DNA from: Promerops cafer
Lineage: Eukaryota > Chordata > Aves > Passeriformes > Nectariniidae
Assembly (NCBI GenBank): GCA_013398275.1
Contig: VZSE01009483.1
Location: 2,954,931 to 3,018,930 of the forward strand
Length of the DNA: 64,000 nucleotides
Direction: 5' to 3'
Shown: one piece after another, positions 35,928 through 48,900 of the stretch
Numbering within the stretch: position 1 is the stretch's first letter
Layout of the letters: every line of letters starts with the position of its first letter
Made by a program: the position numbers and the translations under genes
The notes under the pieces: model-generated
Told to the model about the DNA's origin: nothing
Database searches by the model: none
The model's input: only the letters and a program-made list of their open reading frames with translations

Positions 35928-36206
35928 AAGAGGGTAGGTTTAGATTAGATGCTTTAAGGTCCCTTCCAACCCAAGCCATTCTATGATTCCATGATTTTAT
36001 GGTATTAGGAGAAATTCTTTACTGTGGATGTGGTGGGGCACTGGCACAGGTTGCCCAGACAGGTCTGTTCAAGGGGTTTCATCAAGCTGATCTAGTGCAA
36101 AGTGTCCCGGCTCGTGGCAGAGGGATTGGAACTAGATATCCCTCAAGGCTCCTTTCAACCCAAACCATTCCATGATTCTATGATTTTATGTTTCCATGAT
36201 TCTATA
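35928..36206 (+). mobile_element. CR1 LINE 3' end interrupted by a tiny second CR1 end
   Basis: The outer copy runs from 'agggtaggtttagattagat' (to 35950) and resumes at 36003 ('tattaggagaaattctttac') through 'cactggcacaggttgcccag'. It ends in the CR1 terminal repeat ('ccatgattctatga') near 36206. The roughly 52-base block 35951-36002 is itself a CR1 3' terminus ('aaggtcccttccaaccc', 'ctatgattccatga'). Confidence 0.85.
35951..36002 (+). mobile_element. About 52-bp CR1 3' terminus nested in another CR1
   Basis: This block holds only the last bases of a CR1 with its terminal repeat. It splits the CR1 sequence that should read 'gattagat' directly into 'attagga'. Extreme 5' truncation is typical of CR1, but this one is unusually short. 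Confidence 0.65.
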
Positions 36207-37097
36207 AAGTGTCTCAGGTATCACTAATGGTATAGACTATCACTTTTGGAATGCACTTACTGAGTTCTTTTATAACAGGCTTGTATACATTTTTTTAGAG
36301 GACTCTGGTAACATAAAATTCTATCAACTGTAAAATGGCCAAAATAAATTGGTTTTTATAGGGTTCATTTCCCTGTTTTCTGTATTTTGAATAGAAATAT
36401 GTGTTTCAGGCTTCATCAGTTAAAAGAAAAGCCTTACTAATTTCCCTGCAGTAAAGCACTTTGGTCTACAATTATCTGACTTTGATGATGTCTCTTATCT
36501 GTATAATTAACAGTTTTGACTGAAATATCAAAGGATATTGCATGAGAATTCCAACTCTGACTCAGCAGCAAGCAGCATAGAGAAATTCTCTAAAGGAACT
36601 TGAAATATGTTTTATCAGGCAGATGTATATAATAGTAGAAGTCACTATAAATTCTTCAGACAGTCTCTTGAAACTTCTTGGTTTTCGTTTGGGGCTTTTT
36701 TAAGTATTACTATGAAACTGAATTAGGCCAGCTAATTCTTAAAGGACTGGAAGAGAAAACTTGATAGTTGTATTGCTTTGATTTGTAGAAACTGAACAGT
36801 GCTGAAAATCTAAAATAATATTGGGGAGTTCTTTTCCGCTGTCGTGCCACAGAGATGTTTTGTTTCATAAAACATCTAGGAATAGGCATAAATAGAAAAT
36901 TCACAGGGGATCATTAGTGCGGTAATATTCATCATGTGCTTAACTTCGACCATCTTCATAATTCTGTTAAAGTCAAGGGGTTCAAGTCCTACAGGACAGT
37001 GTAATAAGAAAGCTCAAATAGCTTATATGTAAATGAGGTGAGTAAAAATAACTATATTTTTTTATGAACCAAGTGTACCAAGTATTTGCAAAATTAG
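36207..37097. other. PDGFD intron 1 segment, nothing recognised
   Basis: AT-rich unique-looking sequence. TGACTCAGCA (36558-36567) matches an ARE/NF-E2 motif, but such motifs are expected by chance at this window size. Confidence 0.45.
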
Positions 37098-38645
37098 GAA
37101 TCGTAGAATTGTTTGGGTTGGAAAAGACCTCCAAAGATCATCAAGCCCAGGTGTTTACTCAGCACTCACACAACTGGCCTTGGGCCATTGGTCTGGCCTG
37201 TTCAGATCCCTCTGCAGAGCCTTCCTACCCTGCAGCAAACCAACACTCCTACCCAACTTGGTTTTATCTGCAGGCTTGCTGAGGGTGCACCTGCTCCTCT
37301 CATCCAGGGCATCGATAAAGATATTGAACAGGATTGGCCCCAGTACTGAGCTCTGTTGAACCGACCTGGGAGCAGCCACCAGCTGGATGGAACTCCAGCA
37401 CCACTCTCTGGGCTTGGACAATAGGGCAGTCTTTCATACAGGATACAGTGCACCTCTCCAAGCCATGAGCATCTGGTTTCTGCAGGATAATTCTGTGGGG
37501 TATGGTGTCAGAAGCTTTACTAAAATGGCTTGGGACTGGCTGAGATGGAGTTAATTTTCCCCACATCAGCCCTCACAGTACTGTGGTTTGCACTGGTAGT
37601 TAGAAAGGTGTTGATGACACAGCAGTGTTGTGGCTACTGCTGAGCAGTGCTGGCACAGCATCCGGGCTGTCACTCAACATTCTGCCCCTGTCAAGTGGCT
37701 GGGAGAGGGAAAGGTCCTGGGAGGGGACACAACCAAGCCCAAATTAACCAAAGGGGTATTGCATACCATATGACATCAGCTCAGATATAAAAGCTAATGA
37801 AGGGAGGAGGAATGGGGAGCATTTGTTATTTTACATTTGCCTTCCAGAGCAATTACTACACGCAACTTTGCTTCTTGGGAAGTGGCAGGATATCACCCCC
37901 TGATGGAAAGTGGAGAATAAACTTTTTTCTCTTTGTTTATACACACAAAATTTCCAGGGTTCTTTTGCTTTAGTAAAGTGCCTTACCTTAAGCTACAAGT
38001 TGTTTTCCATCTTACTTTCTCTCCCTTCTCCCACTGAGAAGGGGAGTGATAGAGAGCCTTGATGGGCACTTGGTGTCCAGCCAGGGTAAACCCACTACAT
38101 AAAGTCCAGGCAGACAACATCCACAGCCTTCCCCTTATCCACTGAGTGGGTCACCTGGTCACAGAAGGAGATCAAGTTGGTCCGTGAGGACCTGCCTTTC
38201 CTATAGCCATGCTGATTGGGCCTGATCCCCTGGTTGTCATGCATGTTCTGCGTGATGTTGACGAGCTGTTGATGAGCTGTGCTATGACTTTTCCCTGCAC
38301 TGAGGTCAGGCTGACAGGCCTGTATTTCTGTGTCCTCCTTCTGGCCAGTCTTGTAGATGGGTGTCACGTTTGCTGACCTCCAGTTAACTGGACCTTCCAG
38401 ATTTGCTAGCACTGTTGGTAAATGGTGGAGTGTGGCTTGGTGAGCACTTCTACAGGCTCTCAGGACCCATGGGTGGATCCCATCTGTCCCCATAGACTCA
38501 TGTCTAAGTGGTGTAGCAAGTCACTGACCATTTCCTTTTGGATTCTGGGGGCTTCATTCTGCTCCCTGTCCCTCTCTTCCAGCACAGGAGGCTGGATACC
38601 CAAAGCAAACCGGTCTTACTATCAAAGACAGATGCAAAGAAGGCA
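37098..38645 (-). mobile_element. CR1 LINE (reverse transcriptase region and 3' end), split by an LTR
   Basis: Minus-strand CR1. The 3' end is at 37098 ('aatcgtagaattgtttgggt'). ORF2 reverse transcriptase follows ('gataaagatattgaacagga', 'ccaagccatgagcatctggt'). After the LTR (37526-38099) the same element resumes with 'tccaggcagacaacatccac', 'aggctgacaggcctgtattt' and 'ccatagactcatgtctaagt', and ends near 38645. The encoded VDVVCLDF block lies to the right of the LTR, and its continuation (SKASDTIPH) lies to the left, so the LTR landed inside one copy. Confidence 0.93.
37526..38099 (+). mobile_element. Solo LTR of an endogenous retrovirus (ERVL-like), 574 bp
   Basis: The element begins TGGCTTGGGACTGG and ends ACCCACTACA (TG...CA). 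It is flanked by a 5-bp target-site duplication: TAAAA at 37521-37525 and TAAAG at 38100-38104, one mutation apart. On the + strand a TATAAAAG box (37786-37793) and an AATAAA signal (37916-37921) are spaced as in a U3-R-U5 LTR. Both ends resemble a widespread avian ERVL LTR. No internal retroviral genes or second LTR are present, so it is a solo LTR left by recombination. Confidence 0.88.
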
Positions 38646-38833
38646 TATGTAACTTGGCTTTTCTACAGGGAGAAAAGCCTTTGTTGCTATGTTTTTGTCA
38701 GTTGTATTTAGTCTATCAAAGTAAAAAAAGTATATATATTGTAGGTATGAATCTTTTGTACATGCACTTACAGAATAAATATAGTTTTTATCTTTAGAAT
38801 ATTGTCTAATATAGCAAAAGAGATAGTCACCTA
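38646..38833. other. Short intronic gap between CR1 copies
   Basis: AT-rich, with a TA-repeat near 38731. Nothing recognised. Confidence 0.4.
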
Positions 38834-38957
38834 TCATAGAATCACAAAATATGTTTAGTTGGAAGGGAGCAAGAATGATCTTTGAGTCCAGCTCTTAGCC
38901 CTGCACAGGACATTCCCAAGAGTCACACCATGTGCTTGAGAGCATTGTCCAAACGAT
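38834..38957 (-). mobile_element. CR1 LINE 3' terminus
   Basis: 'atagaatcacaaaatatg', 'ccctgcacaggacattccc' and 'gcttgagagcattgtccaaa' match the same CR1 3' UTR type as the copy at 1870. Confidence 0.88.
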
Positions 38958-41031
38958 TGTACAGAATACATAAGTTAAGGACAAAAGCACAATGAAATGA
39001 GGTTAAGTACACTTGATATATAGTTGGTTCTAAATCAGTGTTAAAATCATAAAAATATTGTACCTAGGATTTTTTTTTAGAGTACAAAAAAAAAAACAAA
39101 AAAAACCAAAAAAAAACCAAAAAACACACCCCAGGTTTAATATCATATTTTAAGTCCTAGTTGAACAGTGAACTGTTAGACCAATATTTGAGCCTAACAA
39201 TTCAGGGTAGTTAAGGTCTTTACATGATTTTGGTAGCTATGTAATTTATGGAATTTGGGTTGAAAGCAGTTATGTTTAATAATGTCTTGTCAGTTTTTCA
39301 GGTTGCTAGTTGATATTCTGAAAGTAATTTTCACATTATTAAAGTTTTTATTAATTGAAAAGGAACATACTAGAAAAAGGATAATCAAGGCAGAAATTTC
39401 TTGAACAAAGTAATATATAAATGCACTACAATATATTTCTGTCACTCCTTCTTTAGACTGTGTGTAACAATTACATAAAATGAACATAGCCACAAACTGT
39501 ATATTATTTATACAGCAAGAAACTCATTTGGGGAGCTGTAAATCAGAAGGACGGGGAATGGCTTTTATTTCATACCTCTAATTAAACTATATAAACAAAA
39601 GATGCAGCACGAGTTTATGTGTTTAATACTGCAGTCTTTTCCTATGGATAGTCTGGCTAATATTAAAATATATCTGTAGCAAATTACAGACTGATCTCCT
39701 TAAAAACAATTAAGATATCTTACAGGACTGGCACTGGACACAGGGTAGGTATCCGCATGTGATTCCAGAGTCTCAAGGGCCTCAAAACACCATCTCCTTG
39801 TTGTCTCCAGAGCAGTAATTGTGGTTTCTTGAGGTCACTTCCAACCTCAGCCATTCTGCAATAGCATCTACTACAGCTGAAGAGAGGAGTGGCAATGGCT
39901 GGAACACATTGGTCCTAAGAAGTGGGGCTTGCCTTTCCTATCTCATCCATCCTGCTCTTCCTTTTTCCCAATCTCCCCCTTTCTCCGTGTGCAGCAGTAG
40001 CAGGAACGTGGAGTCTGGTTCTTTACATCTGTGGGCCCAGCTGTGTCCCTTTTCTTGCCATCCTTCTCCATTCCTTGTGTAGCTGCACTCAGTTTTGCTT
40101 ACCCAGATGAGAAACCTTGGGTTAACTCTCAGAAGTTTTTAGCATGATCTCAACCCCAAAGAAGGGCTGTCCTGGCTTGCTCTGGCTTTTGTGCACCTGC
40201 AGGGATTTGACATCAAGATACTAAAAGAGTCCTAAGAAATACCATGAAGGCTGTGTGTTGGCATTCTCTATAGTAAGAATTTGCCCACTAATGGAGGGAA
40301 AATTAGTAGTAATCTTTTAGTCAGTTGATTCAAGCTGTATTCAAGAATTGCCTCCAAAATTCCTGCTATTGTATTTATGAGGTTGATTACATTATACCAC
40401 ATTTTGGATAAAAGAGAGCACTTATATCACTGCTTCTGGTGAGGTTCTCTTGGCTGAAATACTGGATTGCATAGAGTTGTTTGGCCATTTGTTTCAAATC
40501 AGTCTCTTGTTTAGAAAGCTAAGGAAGTGTCCTGTTTACAGTGTGAAACTGGAGATACTTTCTTTTGTGAGTTTGGGTTTGGCTCTAATATTTTTGGTAG
40601 TGAATAAATCCTCCATGATCTTGAGCTTCTTATTGTACTTGAGTAATCTTCGGTTTCATGTTTCCTTTTTGATCTGTATCCCACACTGTGAAGGCCAACA
40701 TCCCATGTTTCTGCTTTGTTAATTAGAGCTCTGTGTATTTGGAGATGGTGCAAGAGGACACACTTTTACCTTCTGTTCAAACTTCCTGCCAATGTATTTT
40801 AGCCCTGCTGTGCCTTGGAACTTGATGATGTTGAGACTCTGTAAAACTGTTTATTAAGCACTAGGTCCATTAAAAACTTGAGAAATAGCCATAATGACTT
40901 TTGTTGCACTAAAATCAATGGCAAAACTTCCATCAGCACTTCTTGTGGTAAGGCCTGGCACACAGTTCACATGAATTAATACAGGATAAAATAAAATGCT
41001 TAGGAATTCAGTGATGAGTTTGTAATACAAT
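38958..41031. other. PDGFD intron 1 segment, no gene seen
   Basis: Contains an A-rich (A/C) low-complexity tract at 39086-39126. Otherwise unrecognised. Confidence 0.5.
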
Positions 41032-41530
41032 CAAAGACTCGTAGAAATGTTTAGTTTGAAAAAGACCCTAAGATTGAGTCCACATAGCACCTCCAAGCCC
41101 ACCACTAAACCACATGCCTTAGTGTCACATCTACAAATCTTTTAAATAATTCTAGGTGTAGTGACTCAAATGCTTCTCTGAGTAGCCTGTTCCAGTGTTT
41201 GGCAACCCCTACAATGAAGAAACCTTTCCTAATATCCAATCAAAATCTCACTTGGGGTTGCTTAATTACACTCGCTCTTGTCCTATTGCTTGTTACTTGG
41301 GAGATCAAGCCCCACCTGGCTGCACCCTCCTTTCAGGGAGTTGTAGAGAGTGATGAGGTCTCACTGAGCTTTCTCTTCTCCAGGCTAAACATCCCCAGCT
41401 CCCTTGGCCACTCCTCATCAGACTCGTGCTCCAGACCCTTCCTGAGCTTCGTTTCTCTTTGGATGTGCCTCAGCACCTCATTTTCTTTCTTGTAATGAGG
41501 GGCTTATGTACAGTACTCAAAGTTAGGATG
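41032..41530 (-). mobile_element. CR1 LINE 3' UTR
   Basis: Reverse CR1: 'actcgtagaaatgtttag', 'gtagcctgttccagtgtttg', 'ttcagggagttgtagagagt', 'ctcttctccaggctaaacat', 'gtacagtactcaaagttag'. 5'-truncated. The open frame at 41199-41495 is a CR1 shadow. Confidence 0.92.
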
Positions 41531-44500
41531 TTCAGTTAGTGTCCATACACTGGACAAACCAAACAAATCCTTTGAACTGATGGAGATGGAGGGGTAACTG
41601 ATGTAGTTACAGATTGTGTAGAAAAAATACAGAACAAAGCCTTGTATTCAAATGTCCAGTTTCTTTTTCTCCTATACTGACTACCTGGTGTGTCACCCAC
41701 AGGATATCCTACAAGTAGCTTCAGCTGCAGTACAATTCTAAACAAGACCATAAGGAAACCTGTCAGTATTTTTCAGTGTCTTGCATTGTTTTGTTTGTTT
41801 TTTAAAGAGGCTCCAAATGTAATATGCGGGGGTTTCTGTTATTGTTTCTTTTTGGATCAGTTGCGAAAGATTTTTCTCATAGTGGAATGTATTTCTAATC
41901 TGATGTGACTCACAAAAAAACTGGTTTGAGGATGAAGCAGAGACCCAGACTGGTTAGAGATAAGGAATAAAAATAGATACACAGAATGCTGATCACCAGA
42001 AGTACTGTGGGTTCTGAAAACCCTTTATGTGTTGTTCTGCCCTTAGTTTTTCAGCCAGTTTTCTTGAAAGATAAATTTTTCACCTTATCAAATCCGTGGC
42101 AGTAATGCTGAGTGAGAACAACAAGTAGGTGGTGATAATGCCTTGGGATTCTTTGTGGAGATGGACCAACACAGCTTCTTAATCGTGATACCACAGCAGG
42201 GATAATCACTGATAGGAGTGATTTCACCCACACATCCAATGTCAGTAAAAGGGTTTAGGACTTCCTTGCAGAAGCCTACAGAGAATTTACTCCTTTGGAA
42301 TTGATAGAAAGCCCCAAAGTTATGTCACTGTTTCCCTTTGTGGATCAGGTTGTAAGCCTGTTCCCTTGCTCCATTAGCCACATTCACATTGCTTTGTTAG
42401 GTTTCTGAATGTTTGGCAGTCCGTGCAGGGGGATGCTGGTTTGCTTCGTCGCTGTCCATATGGTGTGACCTGGGGTTCCCAAACCCCCAGGTATGCATGC
42501 ATCACTGCTACTCTAGTAAGAGGTCTTTGAAATTGTGAGAAGGGGAAAGGGATTCCTTTATTTTTTCATCCTCCTCATGGAAGAAGACTGTTCTGTACCT
42601 GAATAGGCTTGATTTGATTTTTGTTTGGAATTAATACTTGTCACCCAGGAGAGCTTATTGACATAATATGCATCTCACCAGTTCCTGTCATTTATAAGAT
42701 CCTGGAAAATTCTTGCATCATATATGGTAGTGATCTGGCTGTTCCTAGAATGTGTGTGGTCTGCTGTTACCTAATTAGCATGTGCAAACATTTGAACCTT
42801 CAGAGTCAGTTCTCTGACGATGCACACCCTGTTTACATTATACTCAGGGTGTCTTGAGGGGTGCCTCTGAGAAATGGCTGCAGTGACAACCCCATCTTTG
42901 CAGAACCCTTGAGTAATGTTAAGGTGCCTCGAGTCTGTTCTTGGACCTGCTTGGCAAAGCCCGATCTCCATACATACAGCCTTGCCTCCCGACAGACTTC
43001 AAGAAATGAGTAATTCTCTTGGCCATGTGACAGCATAGAAACAAGCATCACTCCAGAAATAAATCTGTTTGCACCACAGGGGAGCCTCATGCTATTCTCT
43101 AGCATGCATCTGAGGACTGATCCTGTACCTGTGTTGTTCCCACACTGGCAAGCAAAGGAGGATGAGAAGCATATCAGTATGGCTATTCAGCCTGCTCTTT
43201 CCCCAGTCTCCTAACTGGTCACAGCACACACAGTAAGCCTTCCCTGAGGGGTGTTCATGCATTTGACAATATTTTCCTGCAGGTAATATCAATATATGTA
43301 AATACCTTTAGTTTCAATGTAAGGGTTGAGCCCTGGCAGCTTGGAGAGGCAGAAGTGCCACTCACAGCTACTGTTGCATGTGGGCAAAGACTGGAGATCC
43401 TTACTAGGGTGCAGCCATCCTTAAAATGCTGTGGCCTTGCTGTCTGTGCTGTCCTACCTCCTGTCTACTTTCCTGCTCAGAGCTGCCACTCCAGTTTTTT
43501 CAGACTGTGAGCTATGTGCCATACTGAGGTAAAATAACAGGGCACATGAATAGCCAGTTTTGGGGAACAAAGAATTACACAAAATGACAGTGTGATGTCC
43601 TCGATAAAAATCAGATATCTTGGTTTTCACATGCTTGCCTGAATATGACTTCAGTGGCATGGGAGTTAAATAGCAGTCTCTTCTCCAGAGAAACCCTGGA
43701 ACAAAACAGGGAAAGCTATTATTCTGGTTTTGTTACTTTGCACTTTTGTTCCCTGGGTTTGGTTTCATCTAGTGCATAAGGATATAGAGGAAGGTCATGA
43801 AGAAGAAATCATAATGACTTGATATGTCAGTTCAGTTTATTTTTTTGAAGAATGACTTTAAAGGCTTTTTTATCAATGTGTGCAGGATATTTTTCAAGGC
43901 TCGCAGGAGTTTCCTTTTATTTTTGTACAGGGATCTTGTCTCAGGATTTTTCTCCAATGACTGTGCCATTTCCTGATTCTCCTTCTATCTTTTGTGCTAT
44001 CACCAACCCTTGCAGGACCTAAAGTTAAATCTTGTCAAGCAGATTTATTTTAAAGCTTACTTTAGGCAAGGGAAAAAAGTGTCACCTGTTTTTCTTATCA
44101 GAAGTGAGACAGAATGTATTTCTATATATGCTTTTACAGTGAACTGATTGCAAATTTAAGTACATGTCATTGCAGTTTTGACAGTGAAGTGCTAGTACAT
44201 CAATTTCAAAAAGGTATTTGAAGGTATCTTCAAAGGTATTTGGCCAACCCAGAACAAAACCATGAGCTGCCTTGTTTCTTTCTAGGGAAATACCCAGCCT
44301 AGTCATCTAATGCAACTTCTGCTTCCCTTCTGTTTCCAAAAGTGGGAGAGAAGAATTTCCTTCAGTTATTTATTATAAATCAGTATTGTAGATTTTTTTT
44401 TTATTTTACATTTACTGGGGCTAAAGCAAAGCTCATTCTTAAGAGACAAACCACAATGAACGCCACAGTATTATCATTATCTTGCTGACTTGATGTCCTT

Positions 44501-45819
44501 TCCAGTTAAAAATTGCTTAAAATTGCCAGATAAAATAGAAGATCCGATGCCAGCAAGCGAAATCAGGCAGTTCTCTAAATTGATTTTGATAGAGGTTCCT
44601 GTGCGTGCAGCAGCAGCTGGCAGAACTTTTCACAGAGCATGAGTGGGCCTGTTGAAAGAGCTGACTCAAAGAAACCCAGGGAGCTCCCACTGGGGGCTTG
44701 GCTGAACCTCTGTCAGAGCGCTATGTAAGACATGCAAGCTACACTCTGCTTGCTTATGATGGACAGTAACAAGGAGTTCTTACCCGTAATGATTGCTGAA
44801 TAATTTCACATAGAGTGTCCAATTTTTCCTGCACATGTGCGCAGCATTTCTGTTAATAAGCTGGTAAATTTTGACTGTCTGATGCTGACATCTGAAGTTC
44901 AGAAAAAGAAAATTGAGAATAGACTGGCAATACTCGAAGCTGAAGATTCCTAGAACTTGTCAAATCCCCACATTTACTGTATTCAAAACAAAGCACTGCT
45001 CTCACAAACTTTTCACTAAATATGCTTTTAAAATAAAGCAAAGGAAAGCAGCCAGAAAGAAAGAAGCATCAGAGACATTTTCATTTTGTTTTTTTCCAGG
45101 ACATAATAAAAAAAAAAAAAAAAAAANNNNNNNAAAAAAAAAAAAAAAAAAAAGCACTGTCCTATCACTGAACATGTGGGTTTAACCTGAAACATACTTT
45201 TTTAAAAAAGAAATTCAAAATCACATTAGGTACAAAGTTTAATTGACTACACAGCCTTGTTAAATGTTCAAAATAAAGAAAACAGATGAACTAAAAATGT
45301 TGAAGGTTTGTTGTTGTTGTGGTGATGGTGGTGGTTTTTATGTTTTGGGTTTTTTGTTAGATGCATTGTAGGCCAGACACAGCAGGAGTGAAGGGTGAAA
45401 TCATGCATGTTCAGCCAGGTGCATCACCAAGCATGTACTCAGTGTCATAGGGAAGATGAAGGAGCTGCATCCCTGCCTCAGTTTCCCAAATAATCTTCCC
45501 CTTGGGTCTACCAACACAGTGCAATACAAGGGGGGGTCATTGTAAATGATTGGTAAGGCAGAGAGGCCAGAAGGAGTTGGATAGTGTGCTGAGACTCCTT
45601 CCTACTCCCTGCTGAAGTAACTGTTCCATGTCTTGCTGGTGAATGTGGAAGGGCATCCTCTTGTTTCAGGGTGCACTGGATGGGGCTCCCTCCTGCCTCC
45701 CCCCTGTGTCTGTATAACTGAAGCCACATCTCAGCCCTGTGTCAGCAAGCAATCTGATATATTGCCATATTTGACATTTCACAGCTCCTCCATGTGGTAC
45801 TGCAGCTCTTGCTAAGAAA
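41531..45819. other. PDGFD intron 1 segment, no gene seen
   Basis: Holds an A-run with an N gap (45108-45153) and a TTG/GGT-rich tract (45307-45335). The stretch 44580-44770 is a little richer in GC, with an E-box and an AP-1 site, but shows nothing decisive. Confidence 0.5.
45108..45153. other. Poly-A tract with 7 undetermined bases (45127-45133)
   Basis: A-run interrupted by seven Ns. This is most likely an unresolved homopolymer, so the true length is unknown. Confidence 0.9.
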
Positions 45820-45906
45820 AAGATATCCCCGATCATTGCAGGGTGGTTGGACTAGATGACCTTAAGAAGTCCCTTCCAACCAATTTATGGTTATATGATT
45901 CTGTGA
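45820..45906 (+). mobile_element. Short CR1 LINE 3' terminus
   Basis: 'ggttggactagatgacctta' and 'gtcccttccaacc' are followed by a degenerate terminal repeat ending 'gattctgtga'. Confidence 0.9.
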
Positions 45907-48900
45907 AAAACAAATTATGTGTTCAGTCTCTGTATTCCTCACTGAGCTGTGTGGGAGATACAGTCCATGTGCGCCTCATGTGAAGTATATATTGTGCATT
46001 TGTTTGTCAATGCATGCCATTTTTACTTCCTGTGGAAAATGGACCCTAGGTGTAGATCCTATCTTCACCTTGTCCCCACGACTGGGAATAATGCAATTTT
46101 AAGCATTGTGTGATTGTGCTCAGTTTGCAAAAAAGTAATTTACTGTAACCTTATTAATGTAGTGTGATTTCAGCTGCAACTCACCTCTTAATAATGAACG
46201 GTAAATAAAATGCTAATCTATTTTACAGTTTTTGTGTTGTGAAAGTTCAGATATTAGGATAACTTAATTAGCACTAATTTCCCCAGTACACTGATTAGTT
46301 TCTCAAATTTGTCAAATTTTAGACATCTTTGCTGAAAGTAGTCAAACTATAATGAAGCTGGTATTGCCACTGTGGCTTAAGGTCTGTCTTTCCAGCATTA
46401 ACTGGTATCTTTACATTCATACTCTATGAATCCATATTTGACTTGTAGTAGAGAAGAAAAGGAATAGTGTGTAAAACAATCATGGCTTTTCTCCCTTGTG
46501 GTTGACAGAGGAGAAAGGAACATTATAGAAAATATGAGAGAGGGAATGCCTTCATGTGTGCTCCCCTCTAGATCTGGTGTATGAATGCTGTCCTGTATGC
46601 AAAGAAGTATTTGACTGAGGAATACAGTATGTAGCACTGTGTCTCGTAAATCCATCAGGATCACTCAGTCAATACTTGGGCAGCAGCTGATTCTGTCTAA
46701 TTTTAAATATGTAAATTATGAGTTACTCTTTTATCATCTGTATTATCCTTTAGTGGTCACTGTCTCTGTCCCTATGATTATTCTGGTAACTTCTAAACTG
46801 AAAAATTAATACCTCAGGCAGCTCCTCATAAAGAAATCCTCTGCTGCAACATGATTCAGGCTTGCATTGATCATGCCAGTGCTGGGGGTGTTAAGTGGAA
46901 GTCTTAGCGATTCTCTGGAGCTCTCTGGTTTCTAGTGCTCTCAAGGATCTAGTTTTAAGACCTTAACCATATTCTGCCACCTTCTCCCACATCCTGTTTG
47001 TGTAAGAGAGGTGGTTCCTGTGCCCGTGTGCGTAGCAGCTAGTCTGTCTGTGGAAAGGTAATCAAACAGTGTGCAGTCTTGCTTGATTCTAGTGCAAATA
47101 TCTGTTTCCATAGAGCATTACAAAGATAATATGCAGTCTCTGTGCTGTAACATTTTCGTTTTTTCCTTTGGCTCTTCCTGCCGGAACAATTTCAGAGTAA
47201 TCCTTTTCTGTTTACCTCTGTTTTACAAAGAATTCCCGATGGACCAAGTGACGTTGTCAGCCAGTGAAAAAGTTTATATGTCACATATAGTTAGGATTTC
47301 TCTCAGATAAATACAAAGTTTTATAGATTCATTTCGTTTCACAATCCCTGGTAGTATGCATGGTCTTAAGCTGAGGCTGATCTCTCAGTAGCTGGGACCT
47401 AACTCTGAATGTGTCAATTCAGGTGTCAAAATGGTTTTTTTTTGTTAACAGGCCCTACAACCTTCTATTTAAAATCTATGCAAGACTTTTTATTGTTCTG
47501 ATAGACATTGAAAAGCAGGTCATGCTTTTTTTGCTTCTACAGTTTTGGAGTTATCTGGACATAAAACTTTAATACTACAATCCTAAATGTGTTGTTCTAA
47601 GATATAATATTGGTTTATATTTCAATGAAAATCTTTCTAATCTTGTGTTGTTTTGAAGAATTGATATCATATGGTCTTGATGAAATTAGTAGCTTTTTCA
47701 AGGTCTGTTTACTTTTTCTGTATTGTTTACATCTGTTGCATTGCAAACTGAATGCTGGTGGTGCTGCTACACTCTGGAGACTATTCTGCACAAATCTCCA
47801 TAAAATCTGCAAACTTTTCTTTGTGATTATGTATAAATATATTTTTCTTTAACCTAGGGCTCAATTGTGTAATAAAAACATTCTTAATAAAAAATGCATG
47901 CTGTCTAGCTTGAAAAAGAAACCCATTTGAAATCATGGCAGCTTATTTGAAGATGTGAGCAAAATGTAATACTTTGCAAAATGTAAGACATGTTACTGGA
48001 TAACTGCAAAATGCTTTCATTGAAATCTGTCAAATTCTACTTGAAATATTGCTCTTTTCTTAATTATGTATGAAATTGAAGAACTTTTTTTATGTCTTGA
48101 GGTCAGCTGAAGTTTTGCAACCATAGCACAGTGAGATGCAGTTCATTAAATATCAGTATGGACCACATTTACAGTAGATTGAATAATGGTGTTGGTATTG
48201 CTTTTTTTTTTCCCAAAATCTGCAGTCTTCAATTGCTCCTGTACAGAAATTTTGCTTTCATTATTCCTGTTTTCAATTTACCTGACAGTTGTAGAGTGAA
48301 TATTCATTTTTCATTTTATTCAGTTCACTCAAAATTGAGAAGTCAGTTTGGGTTTATGAAAGTTCCTAAACCAAAGAGATCACAAACAGAACAACTGGTT
48401 TTCTCTTTCAGTCCATAAGTAGAAAACAAATGTATGAAGTCAGCACTGCAGAGAAGAATCAAAATAAAAATAGGAACACACCTGCACAGATGCTTTCAAA
48501 AAGATTTAAATTTTCATTTTATTTTGGGGCCCATGAATCATTTCAGAAATATGGCTGCTATTGGTGAATAGGAGCAGTGGGAGTTGATTAATAGGCAAAT
48601 TTTCTTTGTTTACTAAGTCAAACATGTTATGGTACTTCTTTTTCTGGTATTTTCAACACAATTCGTTTTTCTTAACTAAGAACTATTTAAAATGCTGGGA
48701 TAAACACATTTTAATTCAATTCTGATTTCTGTCTAAATGGAGCTTAATGCAAACCATAGCCAAAACAACTTTATTAAGAATATGTTCTCTGACATCTTAA
48801 AAATCATAAAATTCAGGCTGCACAATATATGTATGATGAGACAAAATAGCTTTAAATATCATTAAACATAGCTCATCTTCCTAGGGAGCAGAACTACTTG

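Noticed and set aside
36978..36990. tRNA B-box-like GGTTCAAGTCC
   Set aside because: No A-box at the right distance upstream and no cloverleaf, so neither a tRNA gene nor a clear tRNA-derived SINE.
37155..38493. Several minus-strand open frames resembling reverse transcriptase
   Set aside because: All belong to one CR1 copy interrupted by the LTR. Not a functional gene.
19581..44670. Repeated AP-1/ARE-like TGASTCA motifs (for example 19581, 34993, 36558, 44661)
   Set aside because: About eight matches are expected by chance in 64 kb. The number seen is not an enrichment.
44580..44770. Slightly GC-richer intronic block with E-box and AP-1 site as a possible enhancer
   Set aside because: The composition shift is small, and nothing in a single sequence separates it from background without alignment.
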